Under the pieces are notes generated by a model that saw only the letters and a program-made list of their open reading frames with translations, did no database searches and was not told the origin of the DNA. This document shows positions 22,937 to 31,158 of a DNA stretch of 64,000 nucleotides, one piece after another. The stretch lies in the NCBI GenBank assembly GCA_031549415.1, contig JAVBPU010000004.1, positions 280,620 to 344,619 of the forward strand, given 5' to 3'. This DNA is from Limiplasma sp031549415. GTDB taxonomy: Bacteria; Bacillota; Clostridia; Christensenellales; Aristaeellaceae. The translations under genes and the position numbers were made by a program. Numbering within the stretch: the first letter of the stretch is position 1; each line of letters opens with the position of its first letter.

Positions 22937-23458
22937 ATGATGAACTATTCTGAATCTGATCATTCTCGCTGCTACCCGTTTCCGCCGCGCTGCGCAAACG
23001 TTGATCCGTGCGCGTCCTGCGGCACGCCTTGCGTGACCACCCGCTGTAACACCATCGGAGAGGACTTTGGCCCAAACCCCTATGTGGTGAATCTTGAAGC
23101 GGCCACCCTGGAAAACCCTTTCTTCCGGAGGGCCCTTTGGACCGGTACCCATTTGCAACTCACACTCATGTGCATTCCTCCAGGGGGTGAAATCGGCCTG
23201 GAGATGCACGATGATTTGGATCAATTCCTGCGTTTGGAGCAGGGCCGGGGCAGAGTAATGATGGGCAGCACACAGAACGATCTGTCCTATCAGCAAAACG
23301 TTTCCGAGAACTCCGCCATTTTCATCCCGGCAGGAACATGGCACAACCTGGTGAACACCGGGAGCAAACCCATCAAACTGTACTCCATCTACGCCCCGGT
23401 TCAGCATCCCCCAGGAACCATCCACTGCACAAAGGCGGACTCTGACGCCGCCGAATAA
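22937..23458 (+). CDS. cupin protein with Cys-rich N-terminus, 173 aa
   Basis: The ATG at 22937 follows AAAGGATGT. The C-terminal ~115 residues are a one-domain cupin: 'LTLMCIPPGGEIGLEMHDDLDQFLRLEQGRG' (metal-site strand with one His, and Glu in place of some usual His residues) and 'IFIPAGTWHNLVNTG'. The first 40 residues hold seven Cys (RCYPFPPRC, CASCGTPC, TTRC). This is unusual for small cupins and suggests a metal or Fe-S site, or disulfides. Its substrate is unknown. It is transcribed alone and followed by a hairpin. Confidence 0.85.
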   Translation: MMNYSESDHSRCYPFPPRCANVDPCASCGTPCVTTRCNTIGEDFGPNPYVVNLEAATLENPFFRRALWTGTHLQLTLMCIPPGGEIGLEMHDDLDQFLRLEQGRGRVMMGSTQNDLSYQQNVSENSAIFIPAGTWHNLVNTGSKPIKLYSIYAPVQHPPGTIHCTKADSDAAE

Positions 23459-23504
23459 GCCGACTGCACTCTCCCTTGTGAAAGAAGTAGCAGCCACAGA
23501 AGCC

Positions 23505-23538
23505 TGAGGTTGCCGCGGCGATGCCTGCGGCAACCTCA
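23505..23538 (+). terminator. strong hairpin after the cupin gene (terminator-like, no T-run)
   Basis: TGAGGTTGCCGC pairs perfectly with GCGGCAACCTCA over 12 bp. Only a weak ACTCTT follows, so termination efficiency is unclear. It lies between convergent genes and could serve both. Confidence 0.55.
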
Positions 23539-23589
23539 ACTCTTGCAAACCCTTCAAAATGATGGCGTTTTCCTGTGGAATCCAAACGG

Positions 23590-24075
23590 CTACTCCACGC
23601 CAAACATCAGCCTGACATATTCCTTGCCCGTTTGCGTGCGAAACACCTTCTCCACCGTGGACTGAATGGCGTTCGCGCTCATTTCATTTTCAAAGAAATT
23701 CACAAGGAAGTCCGCTTCCACCAATATCTGGTAGTCCATTTCGTCCACCGCGTCATAGGTATGATGATGCCCCACCAGGTAGCAAACCCGCTTAATCACT
23801 GGTGGCGGATACCCCAATCTTTGCAGCAGGGCTTCCGCCACAGGCGGGCCTTCCAGCTCCTGATATTTCCCGCTGCCGGAACCATGCTTCTCCACCGCGG
23901 GCTTGATGCCGATATCGTGGACAATGGCTGCGATTTCCAATCTTTGCTGCATGTCCGGGTCCAGCTTTTCCCCCGCACCAATCAGCCGGGCAAAGCCGTG
24001 CACCTTCATCAGATGCTGAATCTGCCAGGGATCGCCGGAGTAAAACTGCATCATTTCAAAAATCAGCTGTTCCAT
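23590..24075 (-). CDS. HD-domain protein (putative phosphohydrolase), 161 aa
   Basis: The ATG at 24075, after GAGGAGGAAGG, lies inside the end of the BCCT gene (20-nt overlap). The metal-binding HD pattern is visible: His in 'KVHGFARLIG', 'AAIVHDIG' (the HD pair), 'VGHHHTYD' and a downstream Asp in 'LVEADFLVNF'. Small HD proteins of this size are usually phosphohydrolases of nucleotides or are uncharacterised. Coupling to the choline-type transporter gene suggests a related housekeeping role, but the substrate cannot be read. Confidence 0.88.
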   Translation of the reverse strand: MEQLIFEMMQFYSGDPWQIQHLMKVHGFARLIGAGEKLDPDMQQRLEIAAIVHDIGIKPAVEKHGSGSGKYQELEGPPVAEALLQRLGYPPPVIKRVCYLVGHHHTYDAVDEMDYQILVEADFLVNFFENEMSANAIQSTVEKVFRTQTGKEYVRLMFGVE

Positions 24076-25609
24076 GACGGCCTTCCTCCTCCTTCAAATA
24101 CCGCCTGGCGTCCCGAAAGAAGCTCATCACAATGATGATCACCACAATGCCAACGGGAAAAGCTGCAATGATGGAGACCGATTGCAGGCGGGCCATGGAG
24201 TTGTTGGCAAAAATCAGGGCAATGGGAAGCAAAATGAACAGCGCCGCCCAGAAGGAGCGGATGCGCTTGTCCGGCTCCGCGTCCGGGGCCAGGCGCTTGT
24301 AAGAATAGGAGGAAACCACCATGGTCAGGGCGTCAAAGGTGGTGGCGTAAAAGCCCACCATGGTCACCGCCAGCAGGATCATGGCCAGGGCTGGCAGGGG
24401 CAGCGTTTGCAGCACGCCCAAAATGGCGGAGGGGATATCCCCTGTGGCGGCAAGGGTTCCCACCGTGTCCACTTGGCCTGTCATCTGCAGGCCCAAGCCG
24501 TAATTGCCCAACACAATGAACGAGGTGAAGGTGCCCGCCAGTCCCCAGCCGTAGCCGCCCAGCACGGTATTGCGCACGGTGCGGCCCTTGCTGATGCTGC
24601 CAATGAAGAAGGGCGTCGCCACACACCACACCATCCAATAGGCCCAGTAAAAAATGGTCCAGTTTTGGGGGAAGGAGGTGGAGCGCAGGGGGTCCAGCCA
24701 GGTGGCCAGGCCCATGAAGTTCTGGGCCAGGTTCCCCAAAGCGGACACCCCCGTCTCCAGGATGTATATCCCCTGGCCGCCCAGCAGCAGCACGTACAGC
24801 AGCAGCGCAAAAAACAGGTAGGTGCACAGGCCTGCTAGCTTGGAAATGCCCTTCATGCCAAAAAGCACGGTAAAGGTGTACACAGCGGCAATCAGCAGCA
24901 GCACCACAATGGTGACCACCGTGGTGACCCCAAAGCCCAGGGCCTGCCCCAGGGCGGCGGCCAGCAGCGGCGTGGCCAGAGAAAAAGTGGTGGCGGTGCC
25001 TGCCAGCAAGGAGAAGACCGCGATCAGGTCAATCACCTTGCCCCAAATCCCGTCCACCCGGTCCCCCAGCAAGGGGCGGCAGGCCTCGGAGAATTTCTGC
25101 TTGTTGCGGCCCCGCACATGCAGCATAAAGCCGAAGGCCACCGCCAGCACCATGTAAAAGCTCCAGGGGATGGGGCCCCAATGAAACAGCGGAAAGGTGG
25201 ATGCCCAGCGCTGTGCGCCGCCCATCTGCGCAACATAGGGCTCGTTGGCGTACAAGGCCCATTCGCACAGGGAATAGAACAGAATGTCCGCCGCCATGGT
25301 GGAGGTGAAGATCATGGTGCCCCACTGGAAGGAAGTATACTGGGGCCGGTCAACCTTGCCCAGGCGGATGCGGCCATACTTGGAAAAAGCCATGTACAGC
25401 GAAATCCCCAAGGTGGCCAGGCCAATCAGAATATAATACGTCCCGCCCTGGTTGCCCAGGAAGCCGCGTATGGCGTCCAGCACCCGGGCCGTAGCCTCCG
25501 GATAGGCCATGAACAGCACGCTGAGGAGCAGAATGCCTCCCAGTGGCACCAACATGGACACCCAGTCCAGCTGGCCTTTCAGGAAAGCCTTTTCTTTGGT
25601 GGATCTCAT
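24056..25609 (-). CDS. BCCT-family betaine/carnitine/choline transporter, 517 aa
   Basis: The ATG at 25609 follows GAGGAA. There are about twelve hydrophobic segments. The family signature lies in 'NWTIFYWAYWMVWC...PFFIGSISKGRT' around residues 315-340, together with 'GTMIFTSTMAADILFYS' and 'FPLFHWGPIPWSFY'. These fit the BCCT carriers that move trimethylammonium compounds by proton or sodium symport. The upstream gene (57 nt away) encodes a choline kinase/phosphocholine cytidylyltransferase fusion, so choline is the likely substrate. Length is within the family range. Confidence 0.93.
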   Translation of the reverse strand: MRSTKEKAFLKGQLDWVSMLVPLGGILLLSVLFMAYPEATARVLDAIRGFLGNQGGTYYILIGLATLGISLYMAFSKYGRIRLGKVDRPQYTSFQWGTMIFTSTMAADILFYSLCEWALYANEPYVAQMGGAQRWASTFPLFHWGPIPWSFYMVLAVAFGFMLHVRGRNKQKFSEACRPLLGDRVDGIWGKVIDLIAVFSLLAGTATTFSLATPLLAAALGQALGFGVTTVVTIVVLLLIAAVYTFTVLFGMKGISKLAGLCTYLFFALLLYVLLLGGQGIYILETGVSALGNLAQNFMGLATWLDPLRSTSFPQNWTIFYWAYWMVWCVATPFFIGSISKGRTVRNTVLGGYGWGLAGTFTSFIVLGNYGLGLQMTGQVDTVGTLAATGDIPSAILGVLQTLPLPALAMILLAVTMVGFYATTFDALTMVVSSYSYKRLAPDAEPDKRIRSFWAALFILLPIALIFANNSMARLQSVSIIAAFPVGIVVIIIVMSFFRDARRYLKEEEGRHGTADF

Positions 25610-25664
25610 GGGGATTCCTCCTCTGTGGATTTGTTATTGGGAAAGTGTGGCTTCGTGCCGCCCC

Positions 25665-27434
25665 TTAGGGGATAAGCAAAGCAATCTCCTGCCGGGCCTG
25701 GCGGGCATATTCCTTGGCGAAGCGGTATTGGCAAAGGGAGTATTCGCCAAACTCCACCCCCAGGCTGTGCTTGTACTCGCACCAATTGCTCCACAGCAGG
25801 CCGCAAATGGCGATGTAACTATAAATTTTGGCATGGACCGGGGGGGTTACCCCTTCGGGAAAATACTGGGCGATGAGGGTTTCGATCCGCGAATGGTCAT
25901 ACATGGCGTACACGGCAAACATGGCAATATCCACATGGGGGTCCTGCATCCCGGCGTATTCCCAGTCGATGAGCCGAAGATCGGCCTCCCCCTCTGACCC
26001 TGGAAGGAACAGAAAGTTGTCCGGTACGCTGTCGATATGGGCCAGCGTCCATTCCCTGGGCTGGGCCTCCACAAAGGCGCGGAGAGCCAACACCTTCTCC
26101 TTGGTTTGCTGGTAGTCGGGATAGAGAGAATCCTCCATGTGCTCCTTCCGCAGGCCTTCATAAAAACCGATGCGCTCAAACAGGTCGAAGGTATGGGGCA
26201 CTTGCAGCGAAGCGCCATGGAAGCGGCGCAGGGCCCGCATGCAGGCGGCCACCTCCGCTTCATCTTCCGGGTCGCACACCCTGGCGCCTTGCCAAAACCG
26301 GGTGATTTTGTACCCGGTTTCCGGGTCAAAAAACACCAGGTCCTCACTGATGCCAAGCGGCGCAATGGTTTGGTAGACTGCATACTCCGCCTTCCGGTCG
26401 ATCATCTGGGAGGTTCCCTCGCCGGGGACGCGAAAAATGTACGTCTCCCGCCCCACCCGAAAGCGGAAGGAGCGGTTGGTCATGCCTTTTTTCAGCACCT
26501 GCATATCCTTCATGTCCTTGCCGGACACCCCCAGCGCGCTTTCTATGGCGCGAATCACCTGAGAGTCCAGTTGCTTGGAATCCGCGTCGATGGCCAGCAA
26601 CTGGCCATAGGTGTTGATTTCGTGGACCTGATGGGGGTCCGTCATCCGGGCGGCCATGGGTGGCCCTCCCGCCCCAAACAGGGCCTGTTCCCAAAAAGCA
26701 TCCTGGTACCTGGGCTGAACGTCGCACCGGGCCAGGGCCGCTCTCAGCGCCTGGGCCTCTTCACTGGGCAAGTACGCAATGCCCACCATCCGGTTGCCCA
26801 TCTCCTGCCCGGCGGGCAACAAGTTCCCGCCCCGGCCCACCCGCAACATGCTGGCGGGGTCCCCGTCCCGGCTCATCATGTACCAGGCCGCTAATTCGGT
26901 TGGCCGAAACGGGTTCTCCGCGCACCAAAGATCGCAGGGCAGTATATAGCTGTTGCCCAGAAACCGGGCGGCCAGCGCCAGGGAGTGCAGATTGTTCCGG
27001 CTGGCGTACTCTGGGTTCACAACCAGGTGCACTCCATAGGCGTCCATCAGGTATTCAAACTTTTCCTTCTGGAAGCCAACTACCAGGTGAATCTCCCGGA
27101 TGCCCTTCTCCCGCAGCTGCCGGATCAACCGCTCCACCAGCACCTCTCCGTGGACGGTGAGAAGCCCCTTGGGCATCTCCACATGGATGGGCACCATACG
27201 GATGCCATATCCGGCAGCCAAAATGATGGCATTGCGGGGCTGTTGCTTCTCCGCCAGCTCCCTTGCCTGGTCCGTGGGGGCATGGTCGCCGTCGATCCAC
27301 CCGCTGGCCCGCAAGCTTTTTAGCAAGTTATTGACCTTGCCCAGGGATAGGCCCGTGGCCTCCGCCAGTTCCCGCTGGGTCCTTCCCTGGCATTCCAGCA
27401 GGGCTAACAGCAATTGGATTTCTTGGTTGTTCAT
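25665..27434 (-). CDS. HTH - phosphocholine cytidylyltransferase (LicC) - choline kinase (LicA) fusion, 589 aa
   Basis: The ATG at 27434 follows AAAGGGA. Three parts follow in order. Residues 1-60 are a winged helix-turn-helix ('RTQRELAEATGLSLGKVNNLLKSL'). Residues 68-290 are a nucleotidyltransferase with 'AIILAAGYGIRMVPIHVEMPKGL', the GxGxR...PK signature of LicC-like enzymes. Residues ~300-589 are a choline/aminoglycoside kinase fold with the catalytic 'HIDSVPDN' (Brenner motif HxDxxxxN) and 'LIDWEYAG'. Together these should phosphorylate choline and convert it to CDP-choline for decorating surface glycans or lipids. No licD transferase gene is in the window. The HTH may make the protein autoregulatory. 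Confidence 0.92.
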   Translation of the reverse strand: MNNQEIQLLLALLECQGRTQRELAEATGLSLGKVNNLLKSLRASGWIDGDHAPTDQARELAEKQQPRNAIILAAGYGIRMVPIHVEMPKGLLTVHGEVLVERLIRQLREKGIREIHLVVGFQKEKFEYLMDAYGVHLVVNPEYASRNNLHSLALAARFLGNSYILPCDLWCAENPFRPTELAAWYMMSRDGDPASMLRVGRGGNLLPAGQEMGNRMVGIAYLPSEEAQALRAALARCDVQPRYQDAFWEQALFGAGGPPMAARMTDPHQVHEINTYGQLLAIDADSKQLDSQVIRAIESALGVSGKDMKDMQVLKKGMTNRSFRFRVGRETYIFRVPGEGTSQMIDRKAEYAVYQTIAPLGISEDLVFFDPETGYKITRFWQGARVCDPEDEAEVAACMRALRRFHGASLQVPHTFDLFERIGFYEGLRKEHMEDSLYPDYQQTKEKVLALRAFVEAQPREWTLAHIDSVPDNFLFLPGSEGEADLRLIDWEYAGMQDPHVDIAMFAVYAMYDHSRIETLIAQYFPEGVTPPVHAKIYSYIAICGLLWSNWCEYKHSLGVEFGEYSLCQYRFAKEYARQARQEIALLIP

Positions 27435-27476
27435 GAGTTTTCCCTTTCACTTTTTCGTGAACGCTTTGGTAAAAAA

Positions 27477-27499
27477 GAAAGACAGAACGTCTGTCTTTC
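27477..27499. promoter_or_regulatory. perfect 10-bp inverted repeat over the LicC-LicA promoter start site
   Basis: GAAAGACAGA-ACG-TCTGTCTTTC directly abuts the -10 box of the leftward promoter, so the predicted start site falls inside it. On the minus strand it is followed by TTTTTT. It could be a repressor operator, perhaps for the fused HTH domain, or a short leader terminator. Confidence 0.6.
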
Positions 27500-27528
27500 A
27501 GTATACGCCGCCCTGGCAAAAAAAGCAA
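27500..27528 (-). promoter_or_regulatory. sigma-A promoter of the LicC-LicA/BCCT/HD unit
   Basis: Read leftward: TTGCTT, 17 bp, TATACT. The leader to the ATG at 27434 is about 60 nt. Confidence 0.65.
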
Positions 27529-27603
27529 GTGCCAACAAAATGGGCTTCTCGCAACAAAATGGCCCTGTTGCAGAATGCTTTCAAACCGCTCTCAAAATGC
27601 CTC

Positions 27604-27632
27604 TTTACAAAGCGAACATTCTTTCGTATAAT
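27604..27632 (+). promoter_or_regulatory. sigma-A promoter of the radical SAM DNA-repair pair
   Basis: TTTACA at 27604, 17 bp, TATAAT at 27627. It is about 55 nt before the ATG at 27688. A LexA-type box starts 7 nt after the -10. Confidence 0.8.
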
Positions 27633-27638
27633 GAACAG

Positions 27639-27650
27639 GAACAATTGTTC
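27639..27650. promoter_or_regulatory. LexA (SOS) box candidate GAAC-AATT-GTTC
   Basis: GAACAATTGTTC is a perfect 12-bp palindrome matching the Gram-positive LexA/DinR box core GAAC-N4-GTTC. It is flanked by AACAG and CTGTT, which extend the dyad. Lying over the start site of the promoter, it would repress until DNA damage. Confidence 0.65.
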
Positions 27651-27687
27651 TGTTGTTTCGTTTCCCAGTGGCAAGGAGGGTTCTCCC

Positions 27688-29013
27688 ATGGACTTGACCC
27701 AAAAATTGACCATTTTGGCCGACAGCGCGAAATATGATGTGGCCTGCACCTCCTCCGGGGTGGACCGGGGCGGCAACGGAAAGCTGGGCAATGCTGTGGC
27801 GGCGGGCATTTGCCACAGCTTTTCCGCGGATGGGCGCTGTATCTCCCTGCTGAAAGTGCTGTTTTCCAATGCCTGCGTCTATGATTGCCGTTACTGCGTC
27901 AACCGCTTTAGCAACGATGTGCCCCGGGCTTCCTTCACCCCCGCTGAGCTGGCGGAGCTGACCATCCAGTTTTACCGCCGCAATTACATAGAAGGGCTGT
28001 TTCTTTCCAGCGGGGTGCTGCGCTCGCCGGACCATACCATGGAGCTGATGGTGGACGCCCTGTCCCTGCTGCGCCACCAGTACGGCTTTAACGGATACAT
28101 CCATGCCAAGACCATCCCCGGGGCCTCCCCCGCCCTGGTGCAAAAGCTGGGCCTGCTGGCGGACAGGCTCAGCATCAACATCGAGCTGCCCAGCGAAACC
28201 AGCCTGCAAGCCCTGGCCCCCAACAAAACCAAGCAAGCCATTTTGTCTCCCATGGGGCAGATCGCCACCGGGGTAGCGGAAAGCCAGCAGGCCCTGACCG
28301 TGTACCGTAGCGCCCCCGCCTTTGCCCCGGCGGGCCAGTCCACCCAGATGATCATCGGGGCCACGCCCGAGACGGACTACCACATCATCCGGCTGGCCTC
28401 GGGGCTGTACCGCAAGTACCAACTGCGCCGCGTGTTCTACTCCGCCTATATCCCCGCCAACCGGGACACCCTGCTCCCTTCTCTGGATACCAAGCCGCCC
28501 TTGCTGCGGGAGCACCGGCTGTACCAGGCGGACTGGCTGATGCGGCAATACCAGTTTCAGGCGGAGGAAATCCTCAGCGAGGACACCCCCAACTTCAACC
28601 CCTACCTGGACCCCAAGTGCAACTGGGCCATCCACAACATGGCTTTCTTCCCCGTGGACGTGAACCGCGCCCCCCTGGAAACTCTGCTGCGGGTGCCTGG
28701 CATCGGCCCCATCAGCGCCAAGCGGATCGTCACCGCCCGGCGCTCCAGCCGCCTCACCCTGGAAGGGCTCAAGCGGCTGGGCGTGGTGCTAAAGCGCGCC
28801 CAATATTTCATCACTGTGGCCGGGGGCGGCCTCAGCACCCATTTTGGCCGGGAAACGGTGGTCCGGGCGCTGATGGACCCAAAGGCCTTCCATTTCGGTG
28901 CGGAACAGCTGAGCCTGTTCGCCCCCGGCCCCACCACCCCCGCGCTGCCAGTGGGCATCCCCCTGGCCCACGCGATAGAGGAGGCGACCCAATGCCTGGC
29001 TTCCAGCTTTTGA
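27688..29013 (+). CDS. putative DNA modification/repair radical SAM protein (TIGR03916 type), 441 aa
   Basis: The start is the ATG at 27688, preceded by AAGGAGGGTTCTCCC; the frame is open far upstream but without signals. The radical SAM cluster motif is 'CVYDCRYC' (CxxxCxxC) near residue 60. The C-terminal part has a helix-hairpin-helix DNA-binding unit ('NRAPLETLLRVPGIGPISAKRIVTARR'). This is the layout of the family annotated as a putative DNA modification/repair radical SAM protein, which almost always sits next to a DUF4130 protein, as here (starts overlap by 22 nt). The reaction is not established. Promoter and LexA-type box support a DNA-damage role. Confidence 0.93.
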   Translation: MDLTQKLTILADSAKYDVACTSSGVDRGGNGKLGNAVAAGICHSFSADGRCISLLKVLFSNACVYDCRYCVNRFSNDVPRASFTPAELAELTIQFYRRNYIEGLFLSSGVLRSPDHTMELMVDALSLLRHQYGFNGYIHAKTIPGASPALVQKLGLLADRLSINIELPSETSLQALAPNKTKQAILSPMGQIATGVAESQQALTVYRSAPAFAPAGQSTQMIIGATPETDYHIIRLASGLYRKYQLRRVFYSAYIPANRDTLLPSLDTKPPLLREHRLYQADWLMRQYQFQAEEILSEDTPNFNPYLDPKCNWAIHNMAFFPVDVNRAPLETLLRVPGIGPISAKRIVTARRSSRLTLEGLKRLGVVLKRAQYFITVAGGGLSTHFGRETVVRALMDPKAFHFGAEQLSLFAPGPTTPALPVGIPLAHAIEEATQCLASSF

Positions 29014-29765
29014 TGCAGCCTGTGGAGGAAGTGTACGCCTATGACGGCTCCCTGGCGGGGCTGTATGGCTGCATCCACGCCTGTGTGTGCGCCCATGCCC
29101 TGCCCCAGGCCATCCAGGTGACCGGAGAAGGCCAGGTCAGCCTGTTTCCCACCCGCTTCATTCCCACGGACCTGTCCCAGGCCACCGCGGTTCGGGAGGC
29201 CATCCGCCGGAAGATCTCGCCCCGGGCCTTGGAGCTTTGTGAAAACATCTTTTTAACCTGCATGGAGGGCAAGGAGCTGGCCCTTCTGGCTTTTTTGCGG
29301 CTGGGCTTTCAGGAGGGCGCCGCTGTGGACGGGGCCTTTGCCCACCCGGTGGTGAATCCCCTGCTCAAGGCCGAGCGGCATTTGCTGGGGGAGGCGCATC
29401 TGCTGGCCGGGTTTGTCCGCTTCGCGGAGCACCAGGGCACCCTGTACGCGGGCATTTCTCCCAAAAATTTTGTGCTACCGCTGCTGGCCCCCCATTTTGC
29501 GGACCGGTATTCCCGGGAGCGGTTCCTGATTCATGACCGCACCCATCGGGTGGCCCTGGTATACGACCAAGGCCAGGCGGAGTTGATGAGCTTTGAGGAG
29601 GCGTTGATGCCCGCCCCATCTGAGGACGAGCTATATTACCAGGCCCTATGGAAGCGGTTTTATGACACCATTTCCATCAAGGAACGGGAAAACCCCCGGT
29701 GCCGCAGAACCCACATGCCCAAACGGTACTGGGAAAACATGACCGAGGTCCAGGGGGCGCGGTAG
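28992..29765 (+). CDS. TIGR03915/DUF4130-type putative DNA repair protein, 257 aa
   Basis: The ATG at 28992 lies 22 nt inside the end of the radical SAM gene, so the two are coupled. It starts 'FQLLMQPVEEVYAYDGSLAGLYGCIHACVC', typical of the family, and continues 'NPLLKAERHLLGEAHLLAGFVRF' and 'GISPKNFVLPLLAPHFADRYSRERFLIHD'. The end, 'RRTHMPKRYWENMTE', matches the usual 'mP.r.w..l.E' close. It is the standard partner of the radical SAM protein. Some relatives are fused to a uracil-DNA-glycosylase domain, which is absent here. It ends 16 nt from the convergent next gene. Confidence 0.9.
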   Translation: MPGFQLLMQPVEEVYAYDGSLAGLYGCIHACVCAHALPQAIQVTGEGQVSLFPTRFIPTDLSQATAVREAIRRKISPRALELCENIFLTCMEGKELALLAFLRLGFQEGAAVDGAFAHPVVNPLLKAERHLLGEAHLLAGFVRFAEHQGTLYAGISPKNFVLPLLAPHFADRYSRERFLIHDRTHRVALVYDQGQAELMSFEEALMPAPSEDELYYQALWKRFYDTISIKERENPRCRRTHMPKRYWENMTEVQGAR

Positions 29766-29781
29766 GCTGGTTTGAAAAGAC

Positions 29782-30993
29782 CTAGCGGACCCCTTGCCAC
29801 AACACCCAGTACCCCACCCCATCCGTCCCCTGCTGGAAGCGGTACTTGGCAAAATCCTTGGGCGGCGGCTGGTCCTGCCGCCCCGGCAGCGCATAGCAGA
29901 TCCGCGCCACAGCCTGGTCCAGCGCGTACCGGCCCACCACAAAGCTGCCCCCTTTGCTCATGGGCACCTGCACGAAGCGCCAGCCTGGGGCATCAAAGGG
30001 CATCACCGGCGGATGAATCTCAAAATACCGGGCCAGTTGCTGCCACTGGCCTTCCCAGCGCAGGGTCCGGAGGCGGTCCACCGGGGCTGCCCCCGGGGTG
30101 CGGGGCCTGGGTTCCTCCAGCGCTGGCGTTGCTTGGAATTTTTCTTGGGCCTGCCGCGTGTCCTTTGATACCTGCCGTGCGTCCTTTGGGGGCTGCCTTG
30201 TGTACCTGTGCAGGGGGCTGGCGGCGGTTTTTTTAGGGGCTTTACCGGCGGAATGCGCCGGGGCTTTTTGCGGGCCAAACTCCTGGCTGCGGGTGGCATA
30301 CACATCCGCCGCCACATAAACGTTGGGGTCAATGGCCGCCAGGAACACCTCCCTGGGCGGCGTTTCCCTGGGCATCCCAGTGGAGTTGCGCAGGGTAAAG
30401 CCCCCCAGCTTTAAGGGCGCTGCTTTTTCGGGCGCTGGCTTTTTGGGTTCTACATTTTTGGACGCTGCCCCCTCCCCGGCATTGGAAGCAGGGGTAGAAA
30501 CAGATTTTTCATTGGATTCTTCGGCGCTTTCCTTTGCGGTGGACCCGGCGGTTCCCGGCCCCTCTTTCGCCAGCCCGTTTCCCCCCTTGGCCAGCTTGGC
30601 GCACAGCGCCAGCAGCGCGTTCTTGGCATCCAGCAGGCTGCCCGCGCTTTGCGCCACGCAAAGCCCAATGAACAGGGGCTTGGGTTCGGCGTCGTCATTG
30701 GTCACCAACACCGCCTGCATACGGCTGGGGGCCAAGCCCAGCTGGTGCTGGGGCATTTCGGCCAGCAAGGTGGCCTGCCCCTGGGCGTTTACCCTGGCCC
30801 GGCCCAGCTCCTGCACGGCCCCCGCGCCGGCGTATAAAAAGGCCCGCACGCCCCCCGCCTGACCCGCCAGGCTTTTGCAGGTCAGCTGAAACAGAAGCCC
30901 GCCAGATTCGGTCTCCAAGCGGGCAAAGCCGCTGATCCCCGTGGCCAGAGGCCGCAGCATGATATATTGGCGTTTCATAGGCTGGCTGTTCAT
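29782..30993 (-). CDS. uncharacterised two-domain protein with low-complexity linker, 403 aa
   Basis: The start is the ATG at 30993 (MNSQPMKRQYIML), after GGGGAGGAAAGC; a longer frame lacks a ribosome site. Residues 1-140 are a beta-rich domain ('YIMLRPLATGISGFARLE', 'MQAVLVTNDDAEPKPLFIG'). Residues ~145-310 are Lys/Ala/Pro/Glu-rich and probably disordered. The last ~85 residues form a compact C-terminal domain ('GWRFVQVPMSKGGSFVVGRY', 'CYALPGRQDQPPP', 'GVGYWVLWQ'). I recall similar N- and C-terminal pairs in poorly studied, often sporulation-linked clostridial proteins, but cannot name the family. No signal peptide is seen. Confidence 0.78.
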   Translation of the reverse strand: MNSQPMKRQYIMLRPLATGISGFARLETESGGLLFQLTCKSLAGQAGGVRAFLYAGAGAVQELGRARVNAQGQATLLAEMPQHQLGLAPSRMQAVLVTNDDAEPKPLFIGLCVAQSAGSLLDAKNALLALCAKLAKGGNGLAKEGPGTAGSTAKESAEESNEKSVSTPASNAGEGAASKNVEPKKPAPEKAAPLKLGGFTLRNSTGMPRETPPREVFLAAIDPNVYVAADVYATRSQEFGPQKAPAHSAGKAPKKTAASPLHRYTRQPPKDARQVSKDTRQAQEKFQATPALEEPRPRTPGAAPVDRLRTLRWEGQWQQLARYFEIHPPVMPFDAPGWRFVQVPMSKGGSFVVGRYALDQAVARICYALPGRQDQPPPKDFAKYRFQQGTDGVGYWVLWQGVR

Positions 30994-31077
30994 GGCGCTT
31001 TCCTCCCCGTGCCTTCCCGGAAGGTGATTCTTCACAGCCTATGCGGCCCGCCTGCCGAAAAAAACCGTGGGTAACAG

Positions 31078-31106
31078 TTTACAGCCCTTTGTCTTTGTGT
31101 TATCAT
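31078..31106 (+). promoter_or_regulatory. sigma-A promoter of the AraC-family regulator gene
   Basis: TTTACA at 31078, 17 bp, TATCAT at 31101, about 50 nt before the ATG at 31159. Confidence 0.6.
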
Positions 31107-31158
31107 CAAGAAAAAACAGCATACCATACGCCTTTTGGAAAGGGAGTGTCAAGCGGCC

